64,000 nucleotides of DNA from NCBI GenBank assembly GCA_046349435.1, contig JAXMCI010000028.1, forward strand, positions 25,384-89,383, written 5' to 3'. Below, piece after piece: positions 35,549 through 45,243 of this stretch; positions within the stretch are counted from its first letter, which is position 1, and each line of letters begins with the position of its first letter. A program made the translations under genes and the position numbers. The notes beneath the pieces are model-generated. The model was not told the origin of the DNA. It saw only the letters and a list, made by a program, of their open reading frames with translations, and did no database searches. Source of the stretch: JAXMCI01 sp046349435 (GTDB lineage Bacteria > Pseudomonadota > Alphaproteobacteria > Dongiales > Dongiaceae).

Positions 35549-36283
35549 ATGGCGTCGCGATTGCCGCCGCTGGTCGGCCATCGCGGCGCCGCCGCGCTGG
35601 CCCCGGAGAACACGCTGCCTTCCTTCGAGGCGGCGGCGCGGGCCGGCGCCGGCTGGGTCGAGCTCGACGCCAAGCTGACCCGCGACGGCGTCGTCATCGT
35701 GATGCACGACGACTGGCTGGACCGCACCACCGACGGGCGCGGCCCGGTGGCGCTGGCCGACTGGGCGGCGATCCGCGATCTCGATGCCGGCGGCTGGTTC
35801 GGCCCGCTCTGGCGGGGCGTGCGGGTGCCGCGGCTCGACGAGACGCTGCACCGGCTGCTCGAGCTCGGCCTCTCGCCCAACATCGAGATCAAGCCCTGCC
35901 CCGGCCGCGCCGCCGAGACGGCGCGGGCCACCCTCGAGGTGGTGCGCCAGCTCTGGCCGGCCTCGCGGCCGCTGCTGCTGTCCAGCTTCGAGTGGGACAG
36001 CATGACCGAGGCGGCGCGCGTCGCCCCCGAGCTGCCGCGCGGCTGGCTGGTCACCGACGATGCGGCGGATTGGGAAGCCCGGGCCCGGACGCTCGGCTGC
36101 GTCTCGGTCCATTGCGCCGACGAGTTCATGACGCCGGGCTGGGCGGCGGCGATCCGGCGGGCCGGCTTCGCGCTCGGCATCTACACCGTCAACGACCCGG
36201 CGCGCGCCCGGCTGCTGCGCGGCTGGGGCGTCGATTGCATCTTCACCGACCGGCCGGACGCGCTCGGCCGGGCGGCGTGCTGA
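35549..36283 (+). CDS. Glycerophosphodiester phosphodiesterase
   Basis: A 244-residue TIM-barrel GDPD. The HRG and PEN of VGHRGAAALAPENTLPSF, the metal-binding E-x-D in VELDAKLT and the catalytic His of VMHDDWLDRTT are all present near the N terminus, with NIEIKPCPGR and GIYTVNDP further on. No signal peptide is visible, so it is the cytosolic UgpQ type that splits glycerophosphodiesters to glycerol-3-phosphate and an alcohol. It follows pnp after 31 bp. Confidence 0.92.
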   Translation: MASRLPPLVGHRGAAALAPENTLPSFEAAARAGAGWVELDAKLTRDGVVIVMHDDWLDRTTDGRGPVALADWAAIRDLDAGGWFGPLWRGVRVPRLDETLHRLLELGLSPNIEIKPCPGRAAETARATLEVVRQLWPASRPLLLSSFEWDSMTEAARVAPELPRGWLVTDDAADWEARARTLGCVSVHCADEFMTPGWAAAIRRAGFALGIYTVNDPARARLLRGWGVDCIFTDRPDALGRAAC

Positions 36284-36391
36284 CCCACCCGGCCGCTTGA
36301 GCCATCCGGCCGCCCCGGCCTATAACCCGGCGGGAGACGCCGAGAGGGCGCCCGCGCCCGCCGGTGCGGCCGCGGCGTCGACGGAGGACGC

Positions 36392-37792
<1,401 letters not shown>

Positions 37793-37841
37793 GCCGGCGC
37801 GCGGCTCCCGCGCAGACTGGCCCTCGACATTTCCGGATGGA

Positions 37842-38282
37842 ATGCCAATATCCCCGCCGATGAGCGCTCCCCGCTATACCTACGGCAACGCCATGGACCG
37901 CCTGAAGGCGGTCCGCCTGCGGCCCACCCGGCAGCGCCTGGCGCTGGCCCGGCTGCTGTTCGACCGCGGCGACCGCCATGTCAGCGCCGAGCAGCTGCAT
38001 GGCGAGGCGCTGGCGGCCGCGGTCCGCGTGTCGCTCGCCACCGTCTACAACACGCTGCACCAGTTCACCGCGCTCGGCATGCTGCGCGAGGTCGTGGTGG
38101 AGCCCGGCCGGTCCTACTTCGACACCAACGTCAGCGACCACCACCACTTCTTCTACGAGAGCACCGGCGTGCTGCAGGACATCCCCGGCGAGGCCATCCG
38201 CCTGCCCATCCTGCCGACCCCGCCGGACGGCACCGAGGTCAGCCGGGTCGACGTCATCGTGCGCCTCACGCCGCGCGAATAA
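37842..38282 (+). CDS. irr: Fur-family iron response regulator Irr
   Basis: A 146-residue Fur-superfamily protein. The winged helix is LRPTRQRLALARLLFD through SLATVYNTLHQFTALGMLREV. H100-H102 in SDHHHFFYEST is the HHH motif that defines Irr, the heme-responsive iron regulator of alphaproteobacteria. The N-terminal heme-regulatory CP motif of Bradyrhizobium Irr is absent, as in most Irr proteins. Irr acts under iron limitation and is inactivated by heme. An Irr-type palindrome lies 32 bp after its stop. ATG 37860 is an alternative start. Confidence 0.88.
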   Translation: MPISPPMSAPRYTYGNAMDRLKAVRLRPTRQRLALARLLFDRGDRHVSAEQLHGEALAAAVRVSLATVYNTLHQFTALGMLREVVVEPGRSYFDTNVSDHHHFFYESTGVLQDIPGEAIRLPILPTPPDGTEVSRVDVIVRLTPRE

Positions 38283-38313
38283 GTCGCGGCAGCGCAACCG
38301 TCTCGGCGGTTGT

Positions 38314-38330
38314 TTAGAATCATTCTACGC
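38314..38330 (+). promoter_or_regulatory. Irr-type ICE palindrome upstream of rubrerythrin
   Basis: TTTAGAA-TCA-TTCTACG: 5-bp perfect arms (TAGAA/TTCTA) with a 3-bp centre, extended on the left to TTTAGAA. This matches the general form of the iron control element bound by Irr in alphaproteobacteria. It ends 3 bp before the -35 of the rubrerythrin promoter and stands out in a GC-rich context. Confidence 0.65.
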
Positions 38331-38333
38331 AGT

Positions 38334-38362
38334 TGACTCGGGCTTCGGGCTGGGCGCATAAA
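38334..38362 (+). promoter_or_regulatory. Candidate promoter of the rubrerythrin operon
   Basis: TTGACT (38334-38339), a 17-bp spacer and CATAAA (38357-38362). The ICE palindrome lies immediately upstream of the -35, a position compatible either with activation or with occlusion of polymerase by Irr. Confidence 0.5.
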
Positions 38363-38422
38363 GACGCCGGGCGGCGCCGATGCCGCCACATGCTTCGCCA
38401 CCCCCGAGCAAGGAGGATGCTG

Positions 38423-38842
<420 letters not shown>

Positions 38843-38866
38843 TCCGGCAGCCCGGCGAGGACGGCG

Positions 38867-38893
38867 GGGCTCCGGCCCGAACGGCCGGAGCCC
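38867..38893 (+). promoter_or_regulatory. Strong stem-loop between rubrerythrin and Fe-S gene
   Basis: GGGCTCCGGCC-CGAAC-GGCCGGAGCCC, an 11-bp perfect stem without a U-tract, 24 bp after the rubrerythrin stop. It may protect the upstream mRNA segment or cause partial termination, giving more rubrerythrin than downstream product. Confidence 0.5.
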
Positions 38894-38935
38894 GATGCCG
38901 TTCCTCGGCGGGCGGTCCGCCCCAGACGAGACCCC

Positions 38936-40288
38936 ATGCGCGAAGGCAGCCTCGACGCTCCCACCCGCCACCCCGTGCGCTGGCAGGAGGAGGAATTCTA
39001 CGACGCGGAGAAGATCGACGCCGAGATGCGGCGCGTCTTCGACATCTGCCATGGCTGCCGCCGCTGCTTCAACCTGTGCGATTCCTTTCCCAAGCTGTTC
39101 GACCTGATCGACGCCTCGCCGACCGGCGAGCTCGACGAGGTGAAGAGCGAGGATTTCCGGCCGGTCGTCGAGGCCTGCACCCTCTGCGACATGTGCTTCC
39201 TGACGAAGTGCCCCTACGTCCCGCCGCACGCGTTCAACCTCGACTTCCCGCACCTCATGCTGCGCTACCGCGCCGCCGACCTGAAGGCCGGCCGCAGCTC
39301 GGGCATCCAGGGACAGCTCGCCCGCACCGACCGCAATGGCCGGCTCGCCGGGATGGTGGCGCCGCTCGCCAACTGGGCGACCGACACGGCCAACGGCCTC
39401 ACCCGGCCGGCGATGGAAAAGGTCGCCGACATCCATCGCGAGGCCGCGCTGCCGAAGTTCCACGGCCGCAGCTTCACGGCGCGCGCCCGCGGCGCGGCGC
39501 CCGAGGTGAACCGCGCCGCGCCGGCCTTCGGCCGCAAGGCGGTGCTCTACGCCACCTGCTTCGTCAACTACAACAACCCCCGCATCGGCGAGGCGACCCG
39601 CGCCGTGCTCGCCAGGAACGGCGTCGAGACGGAGGTCGCCTATCCCGGCTGCTGCGGCATGCCGCAGCTCGAGCAGGGCGACTGCGCCGCCGTCGCCGAC
39701 AAGGCGCGCCGCGTCGCGGCCGCGCTCGGCTCGTACATCGAGCGGGGCTACGACGTGGTCGCGCTGGTGCCCTCCTGCGCGCTGATGCTGAAGTTCGAAT
39801 GGCCGCTGCTGGTGCCGGGCGACGCGGCGGTGGAGCGCCTCGCCAAGGCGACCTTCGACGTCAGCGAGTACGTCGTCGACATCGCCAAGCGCGAGGGCCT
39901 GGCGCTGGGCATGAGCCCCGTGCCCGGCGGCATCGCGCTGCACATCGCCTGCCATGCCCGGGCCCAGAACATGGGCCAGAAGGGGGCGGAGATGCTGCGG
40001 CTGCTGCCGGGCGCCGACGTTGCCGTGATCGAGCGCTGCTCCGGTCATGGCGGCAGCTGGGGCGTGCTGAAGGAGAACTTCCCGGTCGCCCTCAAGGTCG
40101 GCAAGCCGGTGGCGCGCCAGGCGGCGCAGGGCGGCAAGGCCTTCCTCGCCTCGGAGTGCCCGCTGGCCGGCGTGCACATCCAGCAGGGCATCGAGCGGCT
40201 GGGCGGCGACAAGCCGCCGCCGCAGATGGAGCTGATCGCCCACCCGATCGAGCTCGTCGCGCGCGCCTACGGCGTGCTGCCGGAGTGA
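38936..40288 (+). CDS. GlpC/HdrB-like Fe-S oxidoreductase-type protein
   Basis: A 450-residue protein. The N-terminal ferredoxin-like domain has C38, C41, C44 and C48 (CHGCRRCFNLCDS) and C81, C84, C87 and C92 (CTLCDMCFLTKCPY), predicting two 4Fe-4S clusters. A CCG domain (PGCCGMPQLEQGD, C239-C240) follows, then a degenerate second CCG region (IACHARAQNMG with C339; ERCSGHGGSWG with C368, where the doublet is CS). It resembles GlpC and heterodisulfide-reductase subunits; the partner quinone or thiol is unknown. As neighbour of a rubrerythrin lacking rubredoxin, it is a plausible electron donor. Confidence 0.88.
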   Translation: MREGSLDAPTRHPVRWQEEEFYDAEKIDAEMRRVFDICHGCRRCFNLCDSFPKLFDLIDASPTGELDEVKSEDFRPVVEACTLCDMCFLTKCPYVPPHAFNLDFPHLMLRYRAADLKAGRSSGIQGQLARTDRNGRLAGMVAPLANWATDTANGLTRPAMEKVADIHREAALPKFHGRSFTARARGAAPEVNRAAPAFGRKAVLYATCFVNYNNPRIGEATRAVLARNGVETEVAYPGCCGMPQLEQGDCAAVADKARRVAAALGSYIERGYDVVALVPSCALMLKFEWPLLVPGDAAVERLAKATFDVSEYVVDIAKREGLALGMSPVPGGIALHIACHARAQNMGQKGAEMLRLLPGADVAVIERCSGHGGSWGVLKENFPVALKVGKPVARQAAQGGKAFLASECPLAGVHIQQGIERLGGDKPPPQMELIAHPIELVARAYGVLPE

Positions 40289-40298
40289 CGGAGTGACC

Positions 40299-40895
40299 AT
40301 GATGAGTGCTGCCGAGCGCCGGATCACCCGCGCCGACCTGCTGCCGCTGCCCGAGTACGTCAAGGTGCGCAAGGAGCGCCGCCAGGCGGTGGTCGGGCGC
40401 AAGAAGCTGCGTCGCCTGGAGGTCGGCCCGGTGGCCACCTTCATGTTCGAGAGCTTCGAGACGATGCTGCTGCAGATCCAGGAGATGCTCTACATCGAGA
40501 AGGGCGGCGAGGCGCAGGTCGAGGACGAGCTCGCCGCCTACAACCCGCTGATCCCGCAGGGCAGCGAGCTGGTCGCCACGGTGATGTTCGAGATCGACGA
40601 CCCGGTCCGCCGCAAGACCATGCTGGCGCGCATGGGCGGGGTCGAGGCCACCGCCTTCATCGACTTCGCCGGCGAGAGCGTCGCGGGCGAGCCCGAGGGC
40701 GATCTCGACCGCACCAACGAGGAGGGCAAGACCTCCTCCGTGCACTTCCTGCATTTCCGCTTCACCCCGGCGCAGATCGCCAGGTTCCGCGCGCCCGGCA
40801 CGCAGGTGCTGGTGGGCTTCCGCCACCCCGCCTACGGCCACATGGCTGTCATGCCCGAGGCGGTCCGCGCCGCGCTCGCCGAGGATTTCGCGTAG
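40299..40895 (+). CDS. DUF3501 family protein
   Basis: A 198-residue soluble protein of unknown function. ITRADLLPLPEYVKVRKERRQAVVGRKKLRRLEVGPVATFMFESFETMLLQIQEML is the conserved DUF3501 N-terminal block, and HFLHFRFTPAQIARFRAPGTQVLVGFRHPAYGHMA the C-terminal block. No cysteine cluster or membrane segment is present. ATG 40299 has GGAG 5 nt upstream; GTG 40293 is possible. It lies 10 bp after the Fe-S gene, so the rubrerythrin, Fe-S protein and DUF3501 are one operon, and I infer a shared role in peroxide or iron handling. Confidence 0.88.
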   Translation: MMSAAERRITRADLLPLPEYVKVRKERRQAVVGRKKLRRLEVGPVATFMFESFETMLLQIQEMLYIEKGGEAQVEDELAAYNPLIPQGSELVATVMFEIDDPVRRKTMLARMGGVEATAFIDFAGESVAGEPEGDLDRTNEEGKTSSVHFLHFRFTPAQIARFRAPGTQVLVGFRHPAYGHMAVMPEAVRAALAEDFA

Positions 40896-40899
40896 GAGA

Positions 40900-40992
40900 G
40901 GCCGTGCCGACCTCGCCCGTCGACAGGCTCGGGACGAGGTTCGGGAGGGTGCGATCTCTCCGGCCTCATCCTGAGCTTGTCGAAGGATGGGG
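40900..40992. repeat. Intergenic inverted-repeat element, copy 2 (inverted relative to copy 1)
   Basis: Begins GGCCGTGCCGACCTCGCCC (40900-40918), the exact reverse complement of the end of the element at 6888-6983, and ends CCTCATCCTGAGCTTGTCG followed by AAGGATG (40964-40992), matching that element's start. It sits between the convergent DUF3501 and SH3 genes. Confidence 0.75.
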
Positions 40993-41013
40993 CCCGCACG
41001 ATGGCGTCCCGTC

Positions 41014-41499
41014 CTACTTCACCGTCTCGTTCGGGTAGACGCCGAAGAACTCCCCGCGCTTCAGCCAGCCGCGGTGGCCCTGGACCTCGAGCCGGCACCA
41101 GTCCTGGACGCATTCCAGCAGCTTGCCGATCACCCCGGCCTCGATCCGGGCCACCGGCCGGCCGCGCTCCGGCTCGCTCAGGAGGGTGCGCGTCGCGCCG
41201 GTGACGAGCGCGGTGCGGGCACCCGCCAGCATGCTCTGGTGGACCCAGCCGACGGTGCCCTGCCAGTCGCGGATCTTGCGCCAGATGTCGAACTCGGCCA
41301 GCACCTCGACGGGCATGCCCTTGCGCACCATCACCCAGTCGACCGGGTAGTTGGTGCCCGGCCCGGTGCGCAGGTTGACCTCGTTGGAGCGGAGCGAGAC
41401 GAAGCGCGGCAGCGGCAGATCCTCGGCGGCGCCGGCGACGCCCGCCAGCATGGCGAGTGCGGCCGCCAGCGCCACCCTGCGCAGCGGGATTCGATGCAT
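41014..41499 (-). CDS. Secreted SH3-like domain protein
   Basis: A 161-residue protein with a signal peptide (basic MHRIPLRR, hydrophobic VALAAALAMLAGVAGAA, cleavage near residue 24). Two bacterial SH3-like modules follow (VNLRTGPGTNYPVDWVMVRKGMPVEVLAEFDIWRKI; then RLEVQGHRGWLKRGEFFGVYP). The family (PF06347-type) is periplasmic and probably binds peptidoglycan or protein partners; it has no enzymatic motif. Divergent from the 2-hydroxyacid dehydrogenase across 176 bp. Confidence 0.88.
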   Translation of the reverse strand: MHRIPLRRVALAAALAMLAGVAGAAEDLPLPRFVSLRSNEVNLRTGPGTNYPVDWVMVRKGMPVEVLAEFDIWRKIRDWQGTVGWVHQSMLAGARTALVTGATRTLLSEPERGRPVARIEAGVIGKLLECVQDWCRLEVQGHRGWLKRGEFFGVYPNETVK

Positions 41500-41675
41500 G
41501 CCCCGGCGACCCCTCGTGCCTTGCCCGGATCCGGCCTTCTCCCTATCGCCCCGCGCCGCCCGCGGTCAATCGCCCTGTCGAGCCGGGGATCGCTTCAGGG
41601 ACCCCGTCTGGACAAGCACGGACGGGCTTGCTAAGCCCGTCCTCGTCCGCCGCCCCAGTCGCGAGCCCAGCCCCG

Positions 41676-42659
41676 ATGCCCGCCAAGACCCTCGTCGTGG
41701 TCACCCGCAAGCTGCCCGACCCGATCGAGACGCGGATGATGGAGCTGTTCGACGTCCGCCTGAACCTCGACGACGCGCCGCTCTCCCAGGAGCGGCTGAT
41801 CGCCGCCGTGCAGCAGGCCGACGTGCTGGTGCCCACGGTGACCGACCGGATCGACGCCGCGGTGATCGACGCCGCCGGGCCGCGGCTCAAGCTGATCGCC
41901 TCCTTCGGCACCGGGGTCGACCATATCGACCTCGCGGCGGCGCGGCGGCGCGGCATCAGCGTGACCAACACGCCGGGGGTGCTGACCGAGGACACCGCCG
42001 ACATGACCATGGCGCTGATCCTCTCGGTGCCGCGCCGGCTGGCCGAGGGCGAGCGGCTGGTGCGCTCGGGCGAGTGGAAGGGCTGGGGACCGACCTCGAT
42101 GCTCGGCCACCGCATCTGGGGCAAGCGGCTCGGCATCGTCGGCATGGGCCGCATCGGCAGCGCGGTGGCGCGGCGCGCCCGCGGCTTCGGGCTGGCGGTG
42201 CACTACCACAACCGCCGCCGCGTCCACCCGGCGCTCGAGCACGAGCTCGAGGCGACCTGGTGGGAGAGCCTCGACCAGATGCTCTCCCGGATGGACATCA
42301 TCTCGGTCAACTGCCCGCACACCCCGGCGACCTTCCACCTGCTCTCGGCGCGGCGCCTGAAGCTGCTGCAGAAGCACGCCTATGTCGTCAACACCTCGCG
42401 CGGCGAGGTGATCGACGAGGTGGCGCTGACCCGCATGCTGGAGAAGGGCGAGATCGCCGGCGCCGGCCTCGACGTCTTCGAGCACGAGCCGGCGGTCAAT
42501 CCGAAGCTGCTGCGCCTCGACAACGTCGTGCTGCTGCCGCACATGGGCTCGGCGACCATCGAGGGCCGCATCGACATGGGCGAGAAGGTGATCATCAACA
42601 TCAAGACCTTCGCCGACGGCCACTCGCCGCCGGACCGGGTCATCGATCTGCCGGCCTGA
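41676..42659 (+). CDS. D-2-hydroxyacid dehydrogenase (glyoxylate/hydroxypyruvate reductase type)
   Basis: A 327-residue NAD(P)-dependent dehydrogenase. The Rossmann motif LGIVGMGRIGSAVA lies near residue 150. Catalytic R242 (NTSRGEVID), the Glu of the FEHEP region and H289 (LLPHMGSAT) form the usual R-E-H triad. HNRRRVHPALE after beta2 has Arg residues that favour NADPH. It resembles the GyaR/GhrB group. The end of the gene, including the stop codon, is duplicated downstream as a 32-bp repeat. Confidence 0.92.
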   Translation: MPAKTLVVVTRKLPDPIETRMMELFDVRLNLDDAPLSQERLIAAVQQADVLVPTVTDRIDAAVIDAAGPRLKLIASFGTGVDHIDLAAARRRGISVTNTPGVLTEDTADMTMALILSVPRRLAEGERLVRSGEWKGWGPTSMLGHRIWGKRLGIVGMGRIGSAVARRARGFGLAVHYHNRRRVHPALEHELEATWWESLDQMLSRMDIISVNCPHTPATFHLLSARRLKLLQKHAYVVNTSRGEVIDEVALTRMLEKGEIAGAGLDVFEHEPAVNPKLLRLDNVVLLPHMGSATIEGRIDMGEKVIINIKTFADGHSPPDRVIDLPA

Positions 42660-42702
42660 CGGCCGGCGGGGTCATCGAGCTGCCGGCCTGACGGCCGGAA
42701 GG
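42639..42702 (+). repeat. 32-bp direct duplication spanning the stop codon
   Basis: Two copies (42639-42670 and 42671-42702) that begin GTCATCGA(T/G)CTGCCGG, each containing the palindrome CCGGCC-TGAC-GGCCGG. They differ at only a few positions. The first copy encodes the last residues and stop of the dehydrogenase. Confidence 0.75.
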
Positions 42703-42711
42703 ATCAGCGCG

Positions 42712-42734
42712 CCGCCGGCCCGGAGGGCCGGCGG
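42712..42734. terminator. Stem-loop between convergent genes
   Basis: CCGCCGGCCC-GGA-GGGCCGGCGG, a perfect 10-bp stem with a 3-nt loop, between the dehydrogenase and the converging GNAT gene. No U-tract; it may stop transcription from either side by Rho-independent-like pausing or simply be a REP-type palindrome. Confidence 0.45.
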
Positions 42735-42749
42735 GATGCCGCGGCGGCG

Positions 42750-43273
42750 TCAGGCGGCGCGGGCCAGCCGGCCACCGCGAAGAGACCTCCAGGACTGGAC
42801 CGCCCCGGACACCCCCTCCAGCCCGCCCTCGACCAGTTCCGTCGCCATCAGCCGCAGCGGGCTCTCGCCGGGCATCTCGATGCCCCGCGGCGCCGCGAGC
42901 GCGAAGCCGAACCGCTCGTAGTAGCCCTGGTCGCCGACCAGCAGCACGACGCGGTGGCCGAGCGCCTTGGCCCGCGCCAGCCCGTCGCGCATCAGGCGGA
43001 GCCGATGCCGGACTTGCGGTGGTCGGGATGGACCACCAGCGGCCCGAGCAGCAGCGCCGGGGTGCGCGCCTCGCCGACGACGACCGGCCAGAAGCGGATG
43101 CTGCCGGCCAGCTTGCCGTCGCGCAGCGCCACCAGGCAGAGCGGCGCGATCCGCGGCACGCCGGCGCGATAGTCGTAGGACCGCTTGCGCCGGCGGTCGG
43201 CGCCGAAGCCGGCGTCGAGCATGGCCTCGATCTGGGCGCCGTGCGCCCGCTTTTCCTCGGTGATGGTGATCAT
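42750..43273 (-). pseudogene. GNAT N-acetyltransferase split by a frameshift
   Basis: Two adjacent frames together make one YhbS-like GNAT of about 174 residues. The first (43273-42992) has MITITEEKRAHGAQIEAML and the acetyl-CoA loop LVVHPDHRKSGIGSA, then stops. The second (42992-42750) continues LMRDGLARAKALGHRVVLLVG and YYERFGFALAAPRGIEMPGESP. The junction is a TGATG stop-start overlap. One extra base before CTGATG would join them. It could be a genuine pseudogene, an assembly indel, or a translationally coupled split protein. Confidence 0.75.
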
Positions 43274-43540
43274 CGGTCTCGTCCTGGGTGGAAGCGGACG
43301 TGCCGGCCGCGTCTCCGGCCGGGCTCCAGCGCGCTTCTAGGGACGAGGGGATCCTGCCCGCGCGCGCACGACCGCGCCGCTGCTCAGCGGCGCGCCTGTA
43401 CGTCGTCGTGCGATGGCGGTCAGGTGGCGCATCGGATGCTGCACCCCGGAGCGGACAATTGGGTCCACCGGCCCCCTTGTCAATGGGAAACGTGGCCGGG
43501 AGGCGGGGACGGAGAGCGCGACGCGTAGCGACCCCGCGGC

Positions 43541-44074
43541 TCAGTCGGGCGCACGCCCCGCCGACGTGATCGCGGCGGCGAGGGTGGCCAGGGGCAGCAC
43601 CAGGCGGAGGGGATCGTCGAGGAGCGGCAGCGCGCCGAATTGTCGATACCAGCGTGCGGCGCGCTCGTCCTTCGCGTCGATCGCCAGCGCCACGCCACCG
43701 ACCTCGCCGGCGACCGCCACTGCGCGGCGGCCGGCAGCGATGAGCAGGGCCGCGCCGAGCCCCCGTCCTTGACTGGCGATCCGCACCGCCAGGCGGCCCA
43801 ACCGGAAGACCGGGACCTCGTAGCGTCCCAGCTTGCGGGTCAGCACGGCCGGCACCCGCGCAAACTCGATCGCTCCGGGGCTGATGGCGTAGTAGCCGAG
43901 GATGAGCGCAGGCTCGTCGATCGGGACCGCGACAAAGGTCTTGGCGCCGCCGCTCTCATGGTTCTGCCGTGCGTAGCGGCGCAGGCAGTCGTTCAGGGCC
44001 GGCGAACCGCAATCGAACGCGTTCCGGTCGTGCTGTCGGCCGATCGGCTCCTCGCGCCAGGGCGATGCGCTCAC
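43541..44074 (-). CDS. GNAT toxin of a TacT/AtaT-like toxin-antitoxin pair
   Basis: A 177-residue GNAT. FDCGSPALNDCLRRYARQNHESGGAKTFVAV is the N-terminal signature of the tRNA-acetylating toxin family, ASQGRGLGAALL is the acetyl-CoA loop, and ARWYRQFGALPL carries the catalytic Tyr. Family toxins acetylate the amino acid on charged tRNAs and block translation. Its ATG overlaps the stop of the DUF1778 antitoxin (ATGA), so antitoxin is made first. The 267-bp gap on its 3' side (43274-43540) contains no gene that I can recognise. Confidence 0.9.
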   Translation of the reverse strand: MSASPWREEPIGRQHDRNAFDCGSPALNDCLRRYARQNHESGGAKTFVAVPIDEPALILGYYAISPGAIEFARVPAVLTRKLGRYEVPVFRLGRLAVRIASQGRGLGAALLIAAGRRAVAVAGEVGGVALAIDAKDERAARWYRQFGALPLLDDPLRLVLPLATLAAAITSAGRAPD

Positions 44075-44355
44075 TCCCCGGTCTGCTCGCGGTGGCGGCG
44101 CGCGGCGGCGCGAAGAGCCGCGGTCGGCTCGGGCGGGTTCTCGAGCAGATCCAGCACCCGGAGCGTGTCGCGTTCGGACAGGGCGATGCGCTCGTTGCGA
44201 TCGACCACGTCGCGCGCCGCCGGCAGAGCCGAGCGCATGACGAAGGCGGTGACGTCGAGCCGCTCATAGGCTGCGGCTGCCGTCAGGAGGCGCTTCTCCT
44301 CCTTCGTCGTGCGCAACTCGAGGCGATCATCGCGGGTCGGTGCAGGACGGGCCAT
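44071..44355 (-). CDS. DUF1778 (TacA-like) antitoxin
   Basis: A 94-residue ribbon-helix-helix antitoxin. DDRLELRTTKEEKRLLTAAAAYERLDVTAFVMRSAL is the DNA-binding RHH segment. The C-terminal ALSERDTLRVLDLLENPPEPTAALR wraps the toxin active site in characterised homologues. It should repress its own promoter, which carries a perfect 8-bp dyad 31 bp upstream. The neighbouring toxin pairs with it. Confidence 0.9.
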   Translation of the reverse strand: MARPAPTRDDRLELRTTKEEKRLLTAAAAYERLDVTAFVMRSALPAARDVVDRNERIALSERDTLRVLDLLENPPEPTAALRAAARRHREQTGE

Positions 44356-44386
44356 GGCTCTCTCCCTTGCTCCCGTGCAAGATGAT

Positions 44387-44405
44387 GTACGGACGCTGTC
44401 CGTAC
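44387..44405 (-). promoter_or_regulatory. Operator palindrome of the toxin-antitoxin pair
   Basis: GTACGGAC-GCT-GTCCGTAC, perfect 8-bp arms and a 3-bp centre, 32-50 bp upstream of the antitoxin start. TTGTAC overlaps one arm on the minus strand and could be the -35. Size and position fit autorepression by the RHH antitoxin-toxin complex. Confidence 0.65.
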
Positions 44406-44451
44406 AAGTGCGAGCGAGTCAGGGCGAGCCGAGGGCGCACCCCCACAGCTC

Positions 44452-45243
44452 TCAGTTCGTCCGATCCCCCTCCCGGATCGTCGGCGCCTCGCCGCAGAGC
44501 GGGCAGGCGGGGTCGCGGGGCACGCGGATCTTGCGGAACTCGGTGGCCAGCGCGTCGTAGATCAGCAGGCTGCCGCTCAGGCTGTCGCCGAGGCCGAGGA
44601 TCTCCTTCACCACCTCGGTCGCCTGCAGCGTGCCGGCGGTGCCGGCCAGCGAGCCGAGGATGCCGGCCTCCTCGCAGCGCGGCACCAGCCCCGGCGGCGG
44701 CGGGGCTGGAAAGATGCAGCGGTAGCAGGGGTGCGGCGGGCCGAGATGCGACTTGAAGGTCGCGAGCTGCGCGTCGAAGCGCAGCAGCGCCGCCGAGACC
44801 AGGGTGCGGCCGGCGAAGTGACAGGTGTCGTTGAGCAGGAAGCGGGTGGCGAAGTTGTCGCTGCCGTCGGCCACCAGGTCGTAGGCCTCGACCAGCCGCC
44901 GCGCGTTGCCGGCGTCGAGCCGGGCGCGATGCACCTCGACGCGGACCTCGGGGTTGATCCGCGCCAGGGTCTCGGCGGCGCTCTCCGCCTTGTTGCGGCC
45001 GAGCCGGTCCTCGCCATGGATCACCTGGCGCTGCAGGTTGGAGAGGTCGACCGCGTCGTCGTCGATCACGCCGAGCGTGCCGATGCCGGCGGCCGCGAGG
45101 TAGAGCAGCAGCGGCGCGCCGAGCCCGCCGGCCCCGACCACCAGCACGCGGGCGGCGAGCAGCTTCTCCTGCCCCTCCTCGCCGATCTCGTCGAGGATCA
45201 GGTGGCGGGCGTAGCGCTCGACCTGGGCGTCGCTGAGGCTCAC
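44452..45243 (-). CDS. moeB: MoeB/ThiF-family adenylyltransferase
   Basis: A 263-residue E1-like enzyme. RYARHLILDEIGEEGQEKL, the nucleotide-binding VLVVGAGGLGAPLLLYLAAAGIGTLGVIDDD, and two zinc CxxC pairs (CYRC near residue 172 and CPLC near 249) are present. It adenylates the C terminus of MoaD or ThiS for molybdopterin or thiamine synthesis; ThiF function cannot be excluded. No C-terminal rhodanese domain is present. The start overlaps the dut stop (ATGA), last gene of the minus-strand block. Confidence 0.9.
   Translation of the reverse strand: MSLSDAQVERYARHLILDEIGEEGQEKLLAARVLVVGAGGLGAPLLLYLAAAGIGTLGVIDDDAVDLSNLQRQVIHGEDRLGRNKAESAAETLARINPEVRVEVHRARLDAGNARRLVEAYDLVADGSDNFATRFLLNDTCHFAGRTLVSAALLRFDAQLATFKSHLGPPHPCYRCIFPAPPPPGLVPRCEEAGILGSLAGTAGTLQATEVVKEILGLGDSLSGSLLIYDALATEFRKIRVPRDPACPLCGEAPTIREGDRTN

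Noticed and set aside
43274..43540. A small gene or RNA in the 267-bp gap between the split GNAT and the toxin
   Set aside because: No start with a ribosome-binding site, no recognisable product and no strong stem with a U-tract. It probably contains only promoter sequence for the GNAT.
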